Source: Alcanivorax sp. 24 (GTDB lineage: Bacteria; Pseudomonadota; Gammaproteobacteria; Pseudomonadales; Alcanivoracaceae). Taken from it: a stretch of 64,000 nt of DNA. Under the pieces are notes generated by a model. That model was not told where the DNA came from and ran no database searches. It saw only the letters and a program-made list of their open reading frames with translations. This document shows positions 26,957 through 38,913 of the stretch, in pieces (within the stretch, counting starts at the first letter, position 1; each line of letters opens with the position of its first letter). The stretch covers positions 124,001-188,000 of the forward strand of contig NZ_SNUA01000002.1 in NCBI RefSeq assembly GCF_004360225.1, in the 5' to 3' direction. The translations under genes and the position numbers were made by a program.

Positions 26957-28194
26957 GCCGCTTCCTCGTTGACGCCGGGATATTGGCTCAATTCCCCCGC
27001 CAGCCATGGCTGCACCCACCGCGCCACGCCCTCGTCCGGCAGTGCCAGGATCAGTTCGTTGACGAAGCCCAGGCTCAGCATGCGTTTGGCTTCCGCCAGC
27101 GTGATGCCCCGGGATTGCAGGTAGAACTGCTGGGCAGCGTCGAGTTGGCCGACGGTGGCGCCATGGGCGCACTTCACATCGTCGTTGTAAATTTCCAGTT
27201 CCGGTTTGGTGTAGATCTCCGCGCCGGGGCTCAGCAGCAGGTTCTTGTTGCTCAGTTCCGCCAGGGTGCCCATGGCGCCTTCATGGATGTGAATGCGGCC
27301 ATTGAGGATCGCCTTGCCCTTTTCACCGGCCAGACCCTTGAACACCTGATTGGAGGTGCAGTGCGGCACGCGATGTTCTACACACAGCTGATTGTCGATA
27401 TGGCTTTGGCCGCGGGCCACGAACACGCCCTGCATGTTCAGTTCGGCGCCGCTTTTTTCCAGCAGGGCACGCACGTCGTTACGGCGCAGCCGGTTGCCGC
27501 CCATCAGCTGGTAGCTGTCGATGCGGCTGACACCGGTCTGCCGGAACAGCAAGGTGCTGATGTGCAGAGTGTCTTCCCGTTCGCTTTGCAGCCGGTAGTG
27601 GGTGAGATGGGCGTTGTCGCGGGCTTCGATCACTGTCACCGCATTGTTCAGCACCGGGCCCTGGCCAATGTAATGCTCGATCAGGGTCAGCTTGCTGCCC
27701 GGGTTCAACAGCACTTCCACCCGGGTCTGGCAATGGGCGGGCGCATCGCTGGCGGCATGCAGCAGCAGGTGCAGCGGTGCGCTGATTTCGGTGTTGGCGG
27801 CCACTTCCAGAGTGATGGCGTCGGTCAGCGCCGCGCCGTTGTAGAGAGCGAACGGTGTTAGCAACTCGTCACGCTGTCTGGCCCGGCGATGCAGCGTCAC
27901 GCCTTCCGGCAGCTGGCTCAAGGCCTCCTGCAAGCGGCCATTGCTCATCACCAGACGATGATCCGCCAGGGTCGGCAAGGCATCGGGCAGGGCGCCGTTG
28001 GCCTGGGTTTTCAGATGGCCATCGGTGAGCGGGTGCAGGGAGGTGTACTTCCACTGCTCGGTTTTACGGTCGGGGAAAGCGGCGGCCTCCAGGGCGCTCA
28101 AGCTGTCACCGCGCAGCGGCGCCAGCGCGTCTCCGGCTTCGGACCGGCGCGCGTTGTCCACCGCCAGGGTCTTCAGTTCCAGGGGCAGGCTCAT
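26953..28194 (-). CDS. sufD: Fe-S scaffold subunit SufD
   Basis: The 413-residue beta-helix protein pairs with SufB to form the SufBC2D scaffold. The C-terminal DDVKCAHGATVGQLD stretch, with the conserved histidine, is characteristic. Four-base overlaps with both sufC and sufS show translational coupling. Confidence 0.94.
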   Translation of the reverse strand: MSLPLELKTLAVDNARRSEAGDALAPLRGDSLSALEAAAFPDRKTEQWKYTSLHPLTDGHLKTQANGALPDALPTLADHRLVMSNGRLQEALSQLPEGVTLHRRARQRDELLTPFALYNGAALTDAITLEVAANTEISAPLHLLLHAASDAPAHCQTRVEVLLNPGSKLTLIEHYIGQGPVLNNAVTVIEARDNAHLTHYRLQSEREDTLHISTLLFRQTGVSRIDSYQLMGGNRLRRNDVRALLEKSGAELNMQGVFVARGQSHIDNQLCVEHRVPHCTSNQVFKGLAGEKGKAILNGRIHIHEGAMGTLAELSNKNLLLSPGAEIYTKPELEIYNDDVKCAHGATVGQLDAAQQFYLQSRGITLAEAKRMLSLGFVNELILALPDEGVARWVQPWLAGELSQYPGVNEEAA

Positions 28195-28946
28195 GCGGAC
28201 TCTTCCTCGCCGGTCAGCCAGCCGTAGCCTTTCTGTTCCAGTTCCAGGGCCAGTTCCTTGCCGCCGGATTTGATGATGCGGCCATCGGAAAGGACATGGA
28301 CGTGGTCCGGCACGATGTAATCCAGCAGGCGTTGATAGTGCGTCACCAGTACGATGCCGCGTTCCGGGCTGCGCAGGGAGTTGACGCCACGGGCCACGGT
28401 TTGCAGGGCGTCGATATCGAGACCGGAGTCGGTTTCATCGAGCAGGGCCAGACGCGGCTCCATCAGCAGCATCTGCATGATCTCGTTGCGTTTTTTCTCA
28501 CCGCCGGAGAAGCCTTCGTTAACGCCGCGCTTGAGGAACTGAGCGTCCAGATTGACCTGCTTGCAGGCTTCGCGGGCCTTGCGCAGCAGCGTCACCGAGT
28601 CCCACTCTTCCTTGCCCTGGGCCTTGCGTACCGCTTCCAGAGCCGCTTTGAGGAACTCCATGTTGGACACGCCGGGGATTTCCACCGGGTACTGGAACGC
28701 CAGGAACAGGCCGGCCTGGGCGCGTTCCTCCGGCTCCAACTCCGCCAGGTCGTGACCGTCCAGAATGGCCTGGCCCCCGGTGATCTCGTAATTGTCACGG
28801 CCGGCCAGAACATTGGCCAGGGTGGACTTGCCCGAGCCGTTGGGTCCCATGATGGCGTGTACTTCGCCCGGGTTCACGGTCAGATCCAGACCCTTGAGAA
28901 TGGCTTTGCCGTTGACGGCGGCGTGCAGATCACGAATTTCCAGCAT
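28191..28946 (-). CDS. sufC: Fe-S assembly ATPase SufC
   Basis: The 251-residue ABC-type ATPase of the SufBCD scaffold has Walker A GPNGSGKST, signature GFSGGEKKRNEI and Walker B ALLDETDSGLD. It is cytoplasmic and not part of a transporter. It overlaps sufD by four bases and lies 110 bp behind sufB. Confidence 0.95.
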   Translation of the reverse strand: MLEIRDLHAAVNGKAILKGLDLTVNPGEVHAIMGPNGSGKSTLANVLAGRDNYEITGGQAILDGHDLAELEPEERAQAGLFLAFQYPVEIPGVSNMEFLKAALEAVRKAQGKEEWDSVTLLRKAREACKQVNLDAQFLKRGVNEGFSGGEKKRNEIMQMLLMEPRLALLDETDSGLDIDALQTVARGVNSLRSPERGIVLVTHYQRLLDYIVPDHVHVLSDGRIIKSGGKELALELEQKGYGWLTGEEESA

Positions 28947-29056
28947 GTAAATAACGCCTATGTATTAACTGTCTAAGACTTTTCCACAACGCTTCGCTGC
29001 GGAGGACGAGGCCTGGGGCCGGTTTTCGCTATTAACTGTTAACTATCAACTGTTAA

Positions 29057-30499
<1,443 letters not shown>

Positions 30500-30508
30500 A
30501 ATCTCAGA

Positions 30509-30537
30509 ATACCAGAGTAATTTAGTCAGGTATTATA
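30509..30537 (-). promoter_or_regulatory. IscR box and -10 of the suf operon
   Basis: On the minus strand a 25-bp palindrome (30509-30533) runs ATACCTGACTAAATT then ACTCTGGTAT, a near-consensus IscR type 1 site. TATAAT (30532-30537) overlaps its upstream edge, so bound IscR would block transcription of sufB. Confidence 0.8.
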
Positions 30538-30597
30538 CGGGATCCGACGGCGGGGTGGAATCCAGAGTGGCGATGGGATTGATAGGCGGTGACCCCG

Positions 30598-30670
30598 GGG
30601 GGCCTGAAACCGGCGCCAACGGTATCATATTTAACCCCGGATGCGTATAATCCGCCGGTTTCAGGCCCCC
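30598..30670. repeat. 18-bp inverted repeat enclosing a candidate ndk promoter
   Basis: GGGGGCCTGAAACCGGCG (30598-30615) is exactly complementary to 30653-30670. The 37-bp AT-rich loop contains TATAAT (30646-30651), a likely -10 reading toward ndk. The sufB-ndk spacer otherwise shows only the IscR box and a GC-rich leader. Confidence 0.75.
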
Positions 30671-30784
30671 GGATCGCGGCGAGGACCGCCCAGGCCGAGT
30701 CCACGGGCGCGGCCGGCCGAACGGCGCGGGCGCCCATTCAATGAAAGTAATGCAAATTCATGCAATTCTGGAGAAGACACAGCG

Positions 30785-31216
30785 ATGTCAGTAGAGCGTA
30801 CTCTCTCGATCATCAAGCCCGATGCCGTGGCCAAAAACGTCACCGGTGAGATTGTCGGCCGTTTCGAAAAAGCGGGCCTGAAGGTCGTGGCCATGAAAAT
30901 GCTGCACCTGAGCCGTGAGCAGGCCGAGGGCTTCTACGCCGAGCACAAGGAGCGTCCTTTCTTCGGTGATCTGGTGGCCTTCATGACCAGCGGTCCGGTT
31001 ATCGTGCAGGTGCTGGAAGGCGAAGGCGCGGTACTCAAGAACCGTGACCTGATGGGCGCCACCAACCCGAAAGAAGCGGAAGCCGGCACCATTCGCGCCG
31101 ACTTCGCCGAAACCATTGATGAAAACGCGGTACACGGTTCCGACTCCACCGAGTCCGCCGCCCGTGAAGTGAGCTATTTCTTCTCCGACGAAGAAATCTG
31201 CCCGCGCACCCGCTAA
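30785..31216 (+). CDS. ndk: Nucleoside diphosphate kinase
   Basis: The 143-residue enzyme transfers phosphate from ATP to nucleoside diphosphates through the phospho-histidine His117 ([12 protein letters not shown]). [14 protein letters not shown] starts the protein. The ATG follows CTGGAGAAG; the longer frame to 30641 runs through the promoter hairpin. It heads a conserved run ndk-rlmN-pilW-rodZ-ispG-hisS. Confidence 0.96.
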   Translation: MSVERTLSIIKPDAVAKNVTGEIVGRFEKAGLKVVAMKMLHLSREQAEGFYAEHKERPFFGDLVAFMTSGPVIVQVLEGEGAVLKNRDLMGATNPKEAEAGTIRADFAETIDENAVHGSDSTESAAREVSYFFSDEEICPRTR

Positions 31217-31274
31217 GGTGGTGGGTGGACGCCTCGCCGCAGGGCGGGGCGTGACGCCGCCGCAGGAGGAAGCC

Positions 31275-32417
31275 ATGAGTGTCCCGCAAAAGGTCAATCT
31301 GCTCGGTTTCAGCCGTGAGCACATGGAAGCGTTCTTCCTCGACATGGGGGAGAAAAAATTCCGTGCCCAGCAGGTGATGAAGTGGATCCATCACCATCAG
31401 GCGGACCATTTTGACCAGATGACCGACGTCGGCAAGGCGTTGCGCCAGAAGCTGACCGAGGTGGCGGAAATTCGTGGCCCCAAGGTGCTGCATGAAGGTA
31501 TTTCCCGGGACGGCACCCGCAAGTGGGTGTTCGAGGCTGACGGCGGCGGCGCGGTGGAAACCGTGTTCATCCCCGATGGCCGCCGCGGCACCCTGTGTGT
31601 GTCCTCCCAGGTGGGCTGCGCCGTGGATTGCGGCTTCTGCTCCACCGGTAAACAGGGTTTTCAGCGCGATCTGACCAGTGCGGAGATCATCGGCCAGGTG
31701 TGGCAAGCGGGCCGTGCCTTTGGTCCACGCCGTAATCTGGGCGAGCATCCGATCACCAATGTGGTGATGATGGGCATGGGCGAGCCGTTGTTGAATTACG
31801 GCGAAGTGCTCACCGCCATGCGCATCATGAAGGACGACCTGGGTTATGGCATCGGCAAGAAGCGCATTACCCTGTCCACTTCCGGCGTGGTGCCGAAGAT
31901 CGACCAGCTCAGCCAGGATCTGGATGTGGCGCTGGCGGTCAGTCTGCACGCGCCCAATGATGAGCTGCGCAACGAACTGGTGCCGCTCAATCGCAAATAC
32001 CCGCTGGCGGAACTGATGGCCGCCTGCAAACGCTACAGCGACAATATTACTCACCGTCACAACACCATCACCATGGAATACGTGATGCTGCGTGACGTGA
32101 ACGACAAACCGGAGCACGCCCGGCAACTGGTCAAGCTGCTCAACGGCATTCCGGTGAAGGTCAACCTGATCCCCTTCAATCCCTTCCCCCACGCTGGCTA
32201 TGAGCGCTCCCGGAAAAAAGACATCCTGGAGTTTCATAAATTCCTTAATGACCATGGCCTGCTGACCACGGTACGCACCACCCGGGGCGACGACATCGAC
32301 GCCGCCTGCGGGCAACTGGTGGGCACGGTGCAGGACCGCACCCGTCGTGCCGAACGTTGGAAAAAATCGGTGTTTCACCGCACCGAACAGGCCGATGGCA
32401 ATGCGGCGTCCGTATGA
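31275..32417 (+). CDS. rlmN: 23S rRNA/tRNA adenine-C2 methyltransferase RlmN
   Basis: This 380-residue radical SAM enzyme methylates A2503 of 23S rRNA and A37 of some tRNAs. The radical SAM motif is CAVDCGFC. The ribosome site GCAGGAGGAAG marks the start. Its stop overlaps the pilW start (ATGA). Confidence 0.95.
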   Translation: MSVPQKVNLLGFSREHMEAFFLDMGEKKFRAQQVMKWIHHHQADHFDQMTDVGKALRQKLTEVAEIRGPKVLHEGISRDGTRKWVFEADGGGAVETVFIPDGRRGTLCVSSQVGCAVDCGFCSTGKQGFQRDLTSAEIIGQVWQAGRAFGPRRNLGEHPITNVVMMGMGEPLLNYGEVLTAMRIMKDDLGYGIGKKRITLSTSGVVPKIDQLSQDLDVALAVSLHAPNDELRNELVPLNRKYPLAELMAACKRYSDNITHRHNTITMEYVMLRDVNDKPEHARQLVKLLNGIPVKVNLIPFNPFPHAGYERSRKKDILEFHKFLNDHGLLTTVRTTRGDDIDAACGQLVGTVQDRTRRAERWKKSVFHRTEQADGNAASV

Positions 32418-33190
32418 TAAAACGACATTTTTCTTTGGTTGTGGTACTGGCCGGAGGCCTTTGGCTGTCCGGTTGCGCGGTGGAGAGCAGTCGTAACAAC
32501 GTCAAGGTGGACGAGGCGGTCACCAGCCGCGTCGCCGCTGGCCTTCAATATCTTCAGCAGGGCAATCCCAGCGAGGCCCGCCGGCATTTTTCCCGGGCTC
32601 TGTCACTCAATGACAACAGTGCCAAGGCACACAATGCCATGGCCTTGTTGTATAACTACGAGCGCGATCCGGAGAATGAGGAGCGTCACTACAAGCGCGC
32701 CCTGCGGATCGACGGTGATTACGCGCCGGCGTTGAACAACTACGGAACCCTGCTGTACAGCCAGGGTCGGTACCAGGAAGCGCTCAAACTGTTCGGCCGG
32801 GTCGCCAACGACCCCGGTTACGAAGGGCGGGGCAGTGCCTATAGCAATATCGGCCTGTGCCATTTGCGCCTGGACCAGCCAGAGCAGGCCAAGGAAGCCT
32901 TTATCAAGGCGCTTCGTCTGCAACCGCGATCGGTGACACCGAATCTGGAGCTGGCGCGGCTGTATTATCAGGGGCAGCGCTACGATCTGGGCTGGGACTA
33001 CTACCAACAATACACTCAGCGGGTGGGTCGACAGGACCCCGCCGGGTTGTGGCTGGGGGTGCGGCTGGCCCACGAGTTGGGCCGTAAAGACCAACAATCC
33101 AGTTATGAGCTTGCGTTGCAGAATCTCCACCGGGGCTCCCGTGAATACCGGCTCTGGCAGGAGTGGCGCGACGCTCAGGAGGCACCTTAA
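32414..33190 (+). CDS. pilW: Type IV pilus biogenesis protein PilW/PilF
   Basis: This 258-residue outer-membrane lipoprotein has lipobox LSGC and about six TPR motifs ([20 protein letters not shown] onward). In type IV pili PilF/PilW helps assemble the secretin. Its place between rlmN and rodZ is conserved in gammaproteobacteria. Stop and start overlap both neighbours. Confidence 0.92.
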   Translation: MIKRHFSLVVVLAGGLWLSGCAVESSRNNVKVDEAVTSRVAAGLQYLQQGNPSEARRHFSRALSLNDNSAKAHNAMALLYNYERDPENEERHYKRALRIDGDYAPALNNYGTLLYSQGRYQEALKLFGRVANDPGYEGRGSAYSNIGLCHLRLDQPEQAKEAFIKALRLQPRSVTPNLELARLYYQGQRYDLGWDYYQQYTQRVGRQDPAGLWLGVRLAHELGRKDQQSSYELALQNLHRGSREYRLWQEWRDAQEAP

Positions 33191-34104
33191 TGAGCGAGTC
33201 AGGGACGGAACTGCCCGGCGCCCAGTTGCGTCGAGTGCGTGAAGAGCGGGGCATGACCCGCGAGGAAGTGTCCGAGCACCTGCACCTTTCGATGAGCTAC
33301 CTTCAGGCTCTCGAGGAAGACGATTACGGGCGTTTGCCCGAGCCGCCCTTTATCAAAGGGTATTTGCGCAATTACGCCCGCTTGCTTGGTTTGCCTGGAG
33401 AGGAAGTGGCGTCCCGCTTTCAGCAGCATGTGAACCAGAACCATCGGGAGCCAGTGCCCACCGAATCCCTGCATGAGCCGCTGAGCGGTGGCCGCGACTG
33501 GCGTTGGCCGCTGCTGCTGGTACTGCTGGTATTGTTGCTGCTGGTCCTGGCATGGTGGTTATGGCCTTCCGCCGGCGAGCCCGAGGCGCCCGGTGAGTCT
33601 CCGGACACGGTGGAAGAGAGTGTGGTACCGGAGGCGTCTCCGACGCCGCCGGACGCCGGGGTCGGGATGGCGCAGCCGCCCACATCGCCGGCGGAGCCCG
33701 CTCAGGCCCCCGAGAGCACCACTCCGGAACCTGTCATGGAGCCGTCTTCCAATACGGTGGATAATGGCGAGGACAGTGGGACCGAAGCCGTGGAGCCCCG
33801 GGCAGGTGCCCCGGAGCAGACCGGGGAGGACAGCGAAACCGCAGCCGGGCAGGCCGAGACCGGCGGTGACCGGCTGGAGATGGCTTTTTCCCGCGATTGC
33901 TGGGTCCGCATCGTGGACGCCACCGGAAAGCGCCTGGTGGAAGGTGTGCAGAACGCTGGCGACCGAGTGTCCCTCAATGGCGAGGCGCCTTATCGGCTGA
34001 CCGTCGGCGATGCCGCCGCGGTGAGCGAGATGACGCTCAACGGCAAGGTGGAAACCCTTCCCGGCAGCGGGTCCGGCCAGGTGCTGCGTTTCTCTATGCC
34101 GTAG
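33190..34104 (+). CDS. rodZ: Cell-shape protein RodZ-like
   Basis: The 304-residue protein has an N-terminal Xre-type HTH (LRRVREERGMTREEVSEHLHLS, residues 13-34), a membrane segment at 107-125, a proline/glutamate-rich periplasmic linker (130-220) and a C-terminal DUF4115 domain (SRDCWVRIVDATGKRL). RodZ links MreB to the cell-wall machinery. It lies in the conserved slot before ispG. Confidence 0.9.
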   Translation: MSESGTELPGAQLRRVREERGMTREEVSEHLHLSMSYLQALEEDDYGRLPEPPFIKGYLRNYARLLGLPGEEVASRFQQHVNQNHREPVPTESLHEPLSGGRDWRWPLLLVLLVLLLLVLAWWLWPSAGEPEAPGESPDTVEESVVPEASPTPPDAGVGMAQPPTSPAEPAQAPESTTPEPVMEPSSNTVDNGEDSGTEAVEPRAGAPEQTGEDSETAAGQAETGGDRLEMAFSRDCWVRIVDATGKRLVEGVQNAGDRVSLNGEAPYRLTVGDAAAVSEMTLNGKVETLPGSGSGQVLRFSMP

Positions 34105-34223
34105 CCCCGTTACCGTAGTCCCGTATTAGCATGGCCCCGACAGCCGCCCAAAGCTGTTGAATGCCCGGCCCGCCGCCGGGCCGCGATGAGTCGATCAGAC
34201 GTTTCAGCTCTTCAGGAGTCAGT

Positions 34224-35342
34224 ATGGAACCGGAAATTTCCATTCAACGCCGCAAATCCCGGCAGATTCATGTGGGATCCGTGCCCGTTGGCGGTGACGC
34301 TCCGATCTCCGTGCAGAGCATGACCAACACCGATACCTGCGACGTGGACGCCACGGTGGCGCAGATTCGCCGCCTGGAAGAGGTGGGGGCCGATATCGTG
34401 CGGGTTTCGGTGCCGACCATGGACGCCGCCGAGGCTTTCGGCAAGATCCGCAAACAGGTACAGGTGCCGCTGGTGGCGGACATCCATTACGATTACAAGA
34501 TCGCCCTGAAAGTAGCGGACGAAGGCGCCGACTGCCTGCGTATCAACCCCGGCAACATCGGGCGCGAGGACCGGGTGCGGGCGGTGATCCAGTCCGCCCG
34601 CGATCACGGGGTCCCGATCCGCATCGGCGTCAACGCCGGCTCGCTGGAGAAGGAACTGCAGCGCAAATACGGCGAACCCACCAGCGATGCTCTGGTGGAA
34701 TCGGCGTTGCGGCATGTGGAGATTCTCGACCGCCACGATTTCCAGGAATTCAAAATCAGCGTCAAGGCCTCCAACGTGTTCATGACGTTGCAGGCCTACC
34801 GCAAACTCGCCACCCAGGTGGAGCAACCCCTGCACCTGGGCGTCACCGAGGCCGGCACGTTCCGCTCGGGCACGGTGAAATCCGCGGTGGCGCTGGGCGG
34901 TCTGCTGCTGGAAGGCATTGGTGACACCATCCGTATCTCCCTGGCCACCGATCCGGTGGAGGAGATTCGTGTCGGTTTCGATATTCTCAAAAGCCTCAAT
35001 TTGCGCAAGAAAGGCGTCAACATCATTGCCTGCCCGAGCTGTTCGCGGCAGAACTTCGATGTGATCCAGACCGTCAACGAATTGGAAGCGCGTCTGGAAG
35101 ACATCAATGAATCCGTGGACCTGGCGGTGATCGGCTGTCTGGTCAATGGCCCGGGCGAGGCTCGCGAAGCGGACGTCGGCCTCACCGGCGGCACGCCGAA
35201 CAATCTGTCCTATGAAGATGGCCAGAAAAGCCACCATGTGAAACAGGAAGACCTGGTGAGCGAACTGGAGCGGATGGTGCGCGCCAAGGTGCAAAAAATG
35301 CGTGACGACGAAGCCAAGGGTATTATCGCGCGTAGTGAATAA
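34224..35342 (+). CDS. ispG: 4-hydroxy-3-methylbut-2-enyl diphosphate synthase
   Basis: The 372-residue Fe-S enzyme carries out the penultimate MEP-pathway step. The [4Fe-4S] cysteines are in CPSCSRQ and GCLVNGPGE. The length equals E. coli IspG. The start at [18 protein letters not shown] follows TCAGGAGTC; the codon at 34161 gives an unlikely proline-rich extension. Confidence 0.95.
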   Translation: MEPEISIQRRKSRQIHVGSVPVGGDAPISVQSMTNTDTCDVDATVAQIRRLEEVGADIVRVSVPTMDAAEAFGKIRKQVQVPLVADIHYDYKIALKVADEGADCLRINPGNIGREDRVRAVIQSARDHGVPIRIGVNAGSLEKELQRKYGEPTSDALVESALRHVEILDRHDFQEFKISVKASNVFMTLQAYRKLATQVEQPLHLGVTEAGTFRSGTVKSAVALGGLLLEGIGDTIRISLATDPVEEIRVGFDILKSLNLRKKGVNIIACPSCSRQNFDVIQTVNELEARLEDINESVDLAVIGCLVNGPGEAREADVGLTGGTPNNLSYEDGQKSHHVKQEDLVSELERMVRAKVQKMRDDEAKGIIARSE

Positions 35343-35345
35343 ACA

Positions 35346-35458
35346 GCGCCGGAAGCCGGACGCCGGATGCTTGACGCCGAAAAGCGGCAAGTCTCCGGCG
35401 TTTGTTGTTTCCGGTCGGGTTTCAAGCGTCGGGCGTGCAGCGCCGGGCGTCGAGCGTT
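35346..35458. repeat. Heptamer-repeat spacer between ispG and hisS
   Basis: Degenerate GCCGGACGCCGGATGC-type tracts on the left and CAAGCGTCGGGCGTGCAGCG-type tracts on the right flank CGCCGAAAAGCGGC. The inverted layout is like the copies at 24.7 and 48.5 kb. Confidence 0.65.
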
Positions 35459-35472
35459 AACAAGGAGAACCG

Positions 35473-36753
35473 GTGGGCAAGAAGATCACCTCGATTCGCG
35501 GCATGAACGACATCCTGCCCCAGCAAACGCCGTTATGGCAGTGGCTGGAGGACAGGGTGCGCGGCGTGCTGGCGGCCTATGGCTACCAGGAGATACGCAC
35601 GCCGATTCTGGAACAGACTGATCTGTTCAAGCGTGGTATCGGTGAAGTCACCGACATCGTCGAAAAGGAAATGTATACCTTCGAGGATCGCAACGGCGAC
35701 AGCCTGACCCTGCGTCCGGAAGGCACCGCCAGCTGCGTGCGCGCCGCCGAGGAGCACGGTCTGCTCTACAACCAGACCCAGCGACTCTGGTATACCGGGC
35801 CCATGTTCCGCCATGAGCGTCCCCAGGCCGGCCGTTACCGCCAGTTCCACCAGATTGGCGTGGAAACCTTCGGCATGGACGGACCGGACATCGACGCCGA
35901 GGTGATTCTGCTTTCCGCGCGTTTGTGGAAGGCCCTGGGGCTGTCCGATCAGGTCACCCTGGAGCTGAACTCCCTGGGCGACGCCGAGGACCGCGCCCGT
36001 TACCGTGACGCCCTGGTGGCCTACCTGCGCGAACACAGTGAGCGGCTGGACGACGATTCCCGGCGCCGGCTGGAACGCAACCCGCTGCGCGTGCTCGACA
36101 GTAAGGACGCCGGCACCCGCGAAGTGCTGGAGCAGGCGCCGCGTCTGGAAGACTTCCTCAACGACGATGCCCGCGAGCATTTCAGCAAGCTGTGCGCGTT
36201 ATTGGAGGCCGCCGGCATCGAGTACCGCCTCAACCCTTATTTGGTGCGCGGACTGGACTATTACGGCAAAACCGTATTCGAATGGACCACCCAGGCGCTG
36301 GGCGCCCAGGGCACGGTCTGTGCCGGCGGCCGTTACGATGGCCTGGTGGCGCAGCTGGGCGGCAAGCCGACCCCGGCGGTGGGCTTCGCCATGGGCCTGG
36401 AGCGGCTGATTCTGCTGCTGGAACAACAAAATCCGGAACTGCCGGCGCCGGTGGCACTCTATATTGCTGCCATGGGCGAAGTGCAGTCCCAGGCTCTGGC
36501 TCTGGCCGAGCGTCTACGGGACCGGCTCCCCGGCATCGGTATCGTCACCCATTGTGGTGGCGGCGGTTTCAAGAGCCAGATGAAAAAAGCCGACCGCAGC
36601 GGCGCCCGCTACGCGCTGATCCTCGGCGAGGACGAAGTGGCGCGCGGGGAAGTGGCGGTGAAGCCGCTGCGTGAAGACGCGGAACAACAGCAATTGCCCG
36701 AGACCGGGTTGGCCGACTGGCTGGCCGAACATCTCGCAAGATCACAAGCGTAA
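35473..36753 (+). CDS. hisS: Histidyl-tRNA synthetase
   Basis: The 426-residue class II synthetase has motif 2 ([20 protein letters not shown]) and the histidine-specific motifs [15 protein letters not shown] and [13 protein letters not shown]. It uses a GTG start with AAGGAGAAC upstream. yfgM follows after 12 bp. Confidence 0.96.
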   Translation: MGKKITSIRGMNDILPQQTPLWQWLEDRVRGVLAAYGYQEIRTPILEQTDLFKRGIGEVTDIVEKEMYTFEDRNGDSLTLRPEGTASCVRAAEEHGLLYNQTQRLWYTGPMFRHERPQAGRYRQFHQIGVETFGMDGPDIDAEVILLSARLWKALGLSDQVTLELNSLGDAEDRARYRDALVAYLREHSERLDDDSRRRLERNPLRVLDSKDAGTREVLEQAPRLEDFLNDDAREHFSKLCALLEAAGIEYRLNPYLVRGLDYYGKTVFEWTTQALGAQGTVCAGGRYDGLVAQLGGKPTPAVGFAMGLERLILLLEQQNPELPAPVALYIAAMGEVQSQALALAERLRDRLPGIGIVTHCGGGGFKSQMKKADRSGARYALILGEDEVARGEVAVKPLREDAEQQQLPETGLADWLAEHLARSQA

Positions 36754-36765
36754 GGAGAAACAGGG

Positions 36766-37413
36766 GTGGCCGATTACATCCGTGACGAAGAAGAACAAGC
36801 CGAGCGTCTGCGCAACTGGTGGCAGAAAAACGGCGTGGCCACGGTGGTGGTGATCGTACTGGCGGTGGGTTCGATGATCGGCTGGCGGCAATGGCAGCAG
36901 CATCAAAGCGTCGAAGCCGGCAAGGCCTCCGGCCTGTACGAGAAAATGATTAGCGCGATGCCGACTGGTGCCGGCGACGGCGATGCCGGCGTGGTGAAAA
37001 CCAATGCCGAAGCCTTGATCGACCAATTCGCCGGCAGCAGCTACGCCGGTTACGCTCATCTGGCACTGGCCAAGCTGGCGGTACAGAACGGTGATCTGGG
37101 CGAGGCCGCCAGCCAACTGCGCCTGGTGGTGGACAAACCCGCCACCAAGGAACTGGAACACGTGGCCCGGCTGCGCCTGGTGCGAGTCCTGATCGCCCAG
37201 AACGAGCTGGACGCCGCCGGCAAGGAGTTGGGCCGTACCTGGCCCGAGGCCATGCAGGGGCAGGCCCTGGAACTCAAAGGCGACGTCGCCAAGGCCAGGC
37301 AGCAATGGGACGAAGCACGGGACGCTTATGCTTCCGCACTGGAAGCCATGGGCGGCCAGGGGGGAAGTGACCGCGTGCAAATGAAACTGGATGACCTGAA
37401 CCGTCAATCGTGA
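36766..37413 (+). CDS. yfgM: YfgM-like tetratricopeptide protein (ancillary SecYEG translocon subunit)
   Basis: The 215-residue protein has a short cytoplasmic start (DEEEQAERLRNWWQKNG), one membrane segment (VATVVVIVLAVGSMIGW) and a periplasmic TPR-like part. This is the form of YfgM, a periplasmic chaperone linked to SecYEG. The start is GTG after AAGGAGAAACAGG. The order hisS-yfgM-bamB-der is conserved. Confidence 0.92.
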   Translation: MADYIRDEEEQAERLRNWWQKNGVATVVVIVLAVGSMIGWRQWQQHQSVEAGKASGLYEKMISAMPTGAGDGDAGVVKTNAEALIDQFAGSSYAGYAHLALAKLAVQNGDLGEAASQLRLVVDKPATKELEHVARLRLVRVLIAQNELDAAGKELGRTWPEAMQGQALELKGDVAKARQQWDEARDAYASALEAMGGQGGSDRVQMKLDDLNRQS

Positions 37414-37418
37414 GATTT

Positions 37419-38615
37419 ATGCAGCCTCTTAAAGCCTCCCAAGCTTCCGGCGGTCTGCGCCGCTCCCTCACCACGCGCGGCCTGGTGGCCCTGGTGGCGG
37501 GCGCGCTGGTACTGACCGGATGCAGCAGTAACCCCAACGCCATCGAGCCCAATGATCTGCCGGACTTCGACAGTGCCTACAAGGTCAAACGGCTGTGGAA
37601 AGCCAATGCCGGCGACGGTATGGACGAGACCTCGATGAAACTGAGCCCGGCGGTGACCAGCCAGCAGGTGTTCGCCGCCGACGTACACGGCCAGGTCTAC
37701 GCCTTCAACCGTGAAGACGGCGATCGCCAGTGGCGCAACAAAACCAAGGATCGCATTTCTGGCGGCCTCTTCGCCGGTTACGGCAAGGTCTACTACGGCA
37801 CCCGGGAAGGCGAAGCGGTGGCGCTGTCCGCCGAGGACGGCAGCGAATTGTGGCGCCGCCAGTTGAGCAGTGAGATCCTCTCCGCGCCTACCGCCACCGG
37901 TTCCCTGGCGCTGTACCAGACCATCGACGGCCGTATCCAGGCACTGGACAGCGAAACCGGCGAGCCGCGCTGGGAGTACGAGACCGCCATCCCCAACCTG
38001 ATTCTGCTCGGTGGCACGCAGCCGGTGGTGACCGCCGGGCGCGTCTACGCCGCCTTTTCCGGCGGCAAGGTGGTGTGCCTGGATGAACAGACCGGTTCGC
38101 CGATCTGGGAGCGCCGGGTGGCCGAACCCACCGGCCGTTCCGAGCTGGATCGTCTGGTGGACATCAACACCAGCCTGATCGTGGAGAACGGCGGCGTGTT
38201 CACCGCCACGTTCCAGGGCAAGGTGGCGGTGTTGGACTGGGAAAACGGCCGCCCTTACTGGGCCAAGGACATTTCCAGCCATCAGCGCCTCAGTTCCGAT
38301 CTGGGCACGCTGTTCGTCAGCGACGATCAGGGCCTGGTGCGCGGCGTCGATCAGCGCAGCGGTACCTTCCTGTGGCAGCAGGACAAGCTGTACGGCCGCC
38401 GCCTCACCGGCACCACGGTGCAGGACGACCTGGTGGTGGTCGGTGACTACGAAGGCTATCTGCACTGGATGGACCAGAGTGACGGCAAACTGGTGGCCCG
38501 CTATCGCCATCGCGGCAAACCCATTGTTTCCGCGCCGATCCGCCACGACGACGTCATCTACGTGCTCGGCAGCGAGGGCCGTCTGGCCGCTTACCGCCTG
38601 GAAGCCCGGGACTGA
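37419..38615 (+). CDS. bamB: Outer membrane assembly lipoprotein BamB
   Basis: The 398-residue beta-propeller lipoprotein of the BAM complex has lipobox LTGC (LVLTGCSS) after a long basic N-terminus. PQQ-like blade repeats are visible (VYAFNREDGDRQW, VVCLDEQTGSPIWERRV). The start is given as ATG 37419; a GTG at 37410 overlapping the yfgM stop is an equal alternative. Confidence 0.93.
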   Translation: MQPLKASQASGGLRRSLTTRGLVALVAGALVLTGCSSNPNAIEPNDLPDFDSAYKVKRLWKANAGDGMDETSMKLSPAVTSQQVFAADVHGQVYAFNREDGDRQWRNKTKDRISGGLFAGYGKVYYGTREGEAVALSAEDGSELWRRQLSSEILSAPTATGSLALYQTIDGRIQALDSETGEPRWEYETAIPNLILLGGTQPVVTAGRVYAAFSGGKVVCLDEQTGSPIWERRVAEPTGRSELDRLVDINTSLIVENGGVFTATFQGKVAVLDWENGRPYWAKDISSHQRLSSDLGTLFVSDDQGLVRGVDQRSGTFLWQQDKLYGRRLTGTTVQDDLVVVGDYEGYLHWMDQSDGKLVARYRHRGKPIVSAPIRHDDVIYVLGSEGRLAAYRLEARD

Positions 38616-38693
38616 TCCGAACCGGTCAGTCCTGAAAAGGCACCGCGGTCTATGGATCGCTAGTGTCCACAAATTTGGACGGCTCCGCACGAG

Positions 38694-38770
38694 CGCCGAT
38701 TCGCTGCCAAGGCAGCTTCCCACACAGGTCCGATCCCTCTGTGGGAAGCTGCCTTGGCAGCGAATCGGCG
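38694..38770. repeat. REP-like hairpin, copy 2 (30-bp perfect arms)
   Basis: Bases 38694-38723 and 38741-38770 are exact complements (CGCCGATTCGCTGCC... and ...GGCAGCGAATCGGCG) around a 17-bp loop. It lies 79 bp after bamB and can end its transcript before der. Confidence 0.9.
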
Positions 38771-38913
38771 TGTAAGCGAACCATTTCACAACCGTGGGGC
38801 AGCAGTGGCCCACGGATTGCGATACCGTTTGCCGCCCCGCCAGCACCGATTAATTTGGCAACTTCCCCGCTAAGTTAATACCATAGCGCCCCAATATACC
38901 GTCAGAGTGCCGC

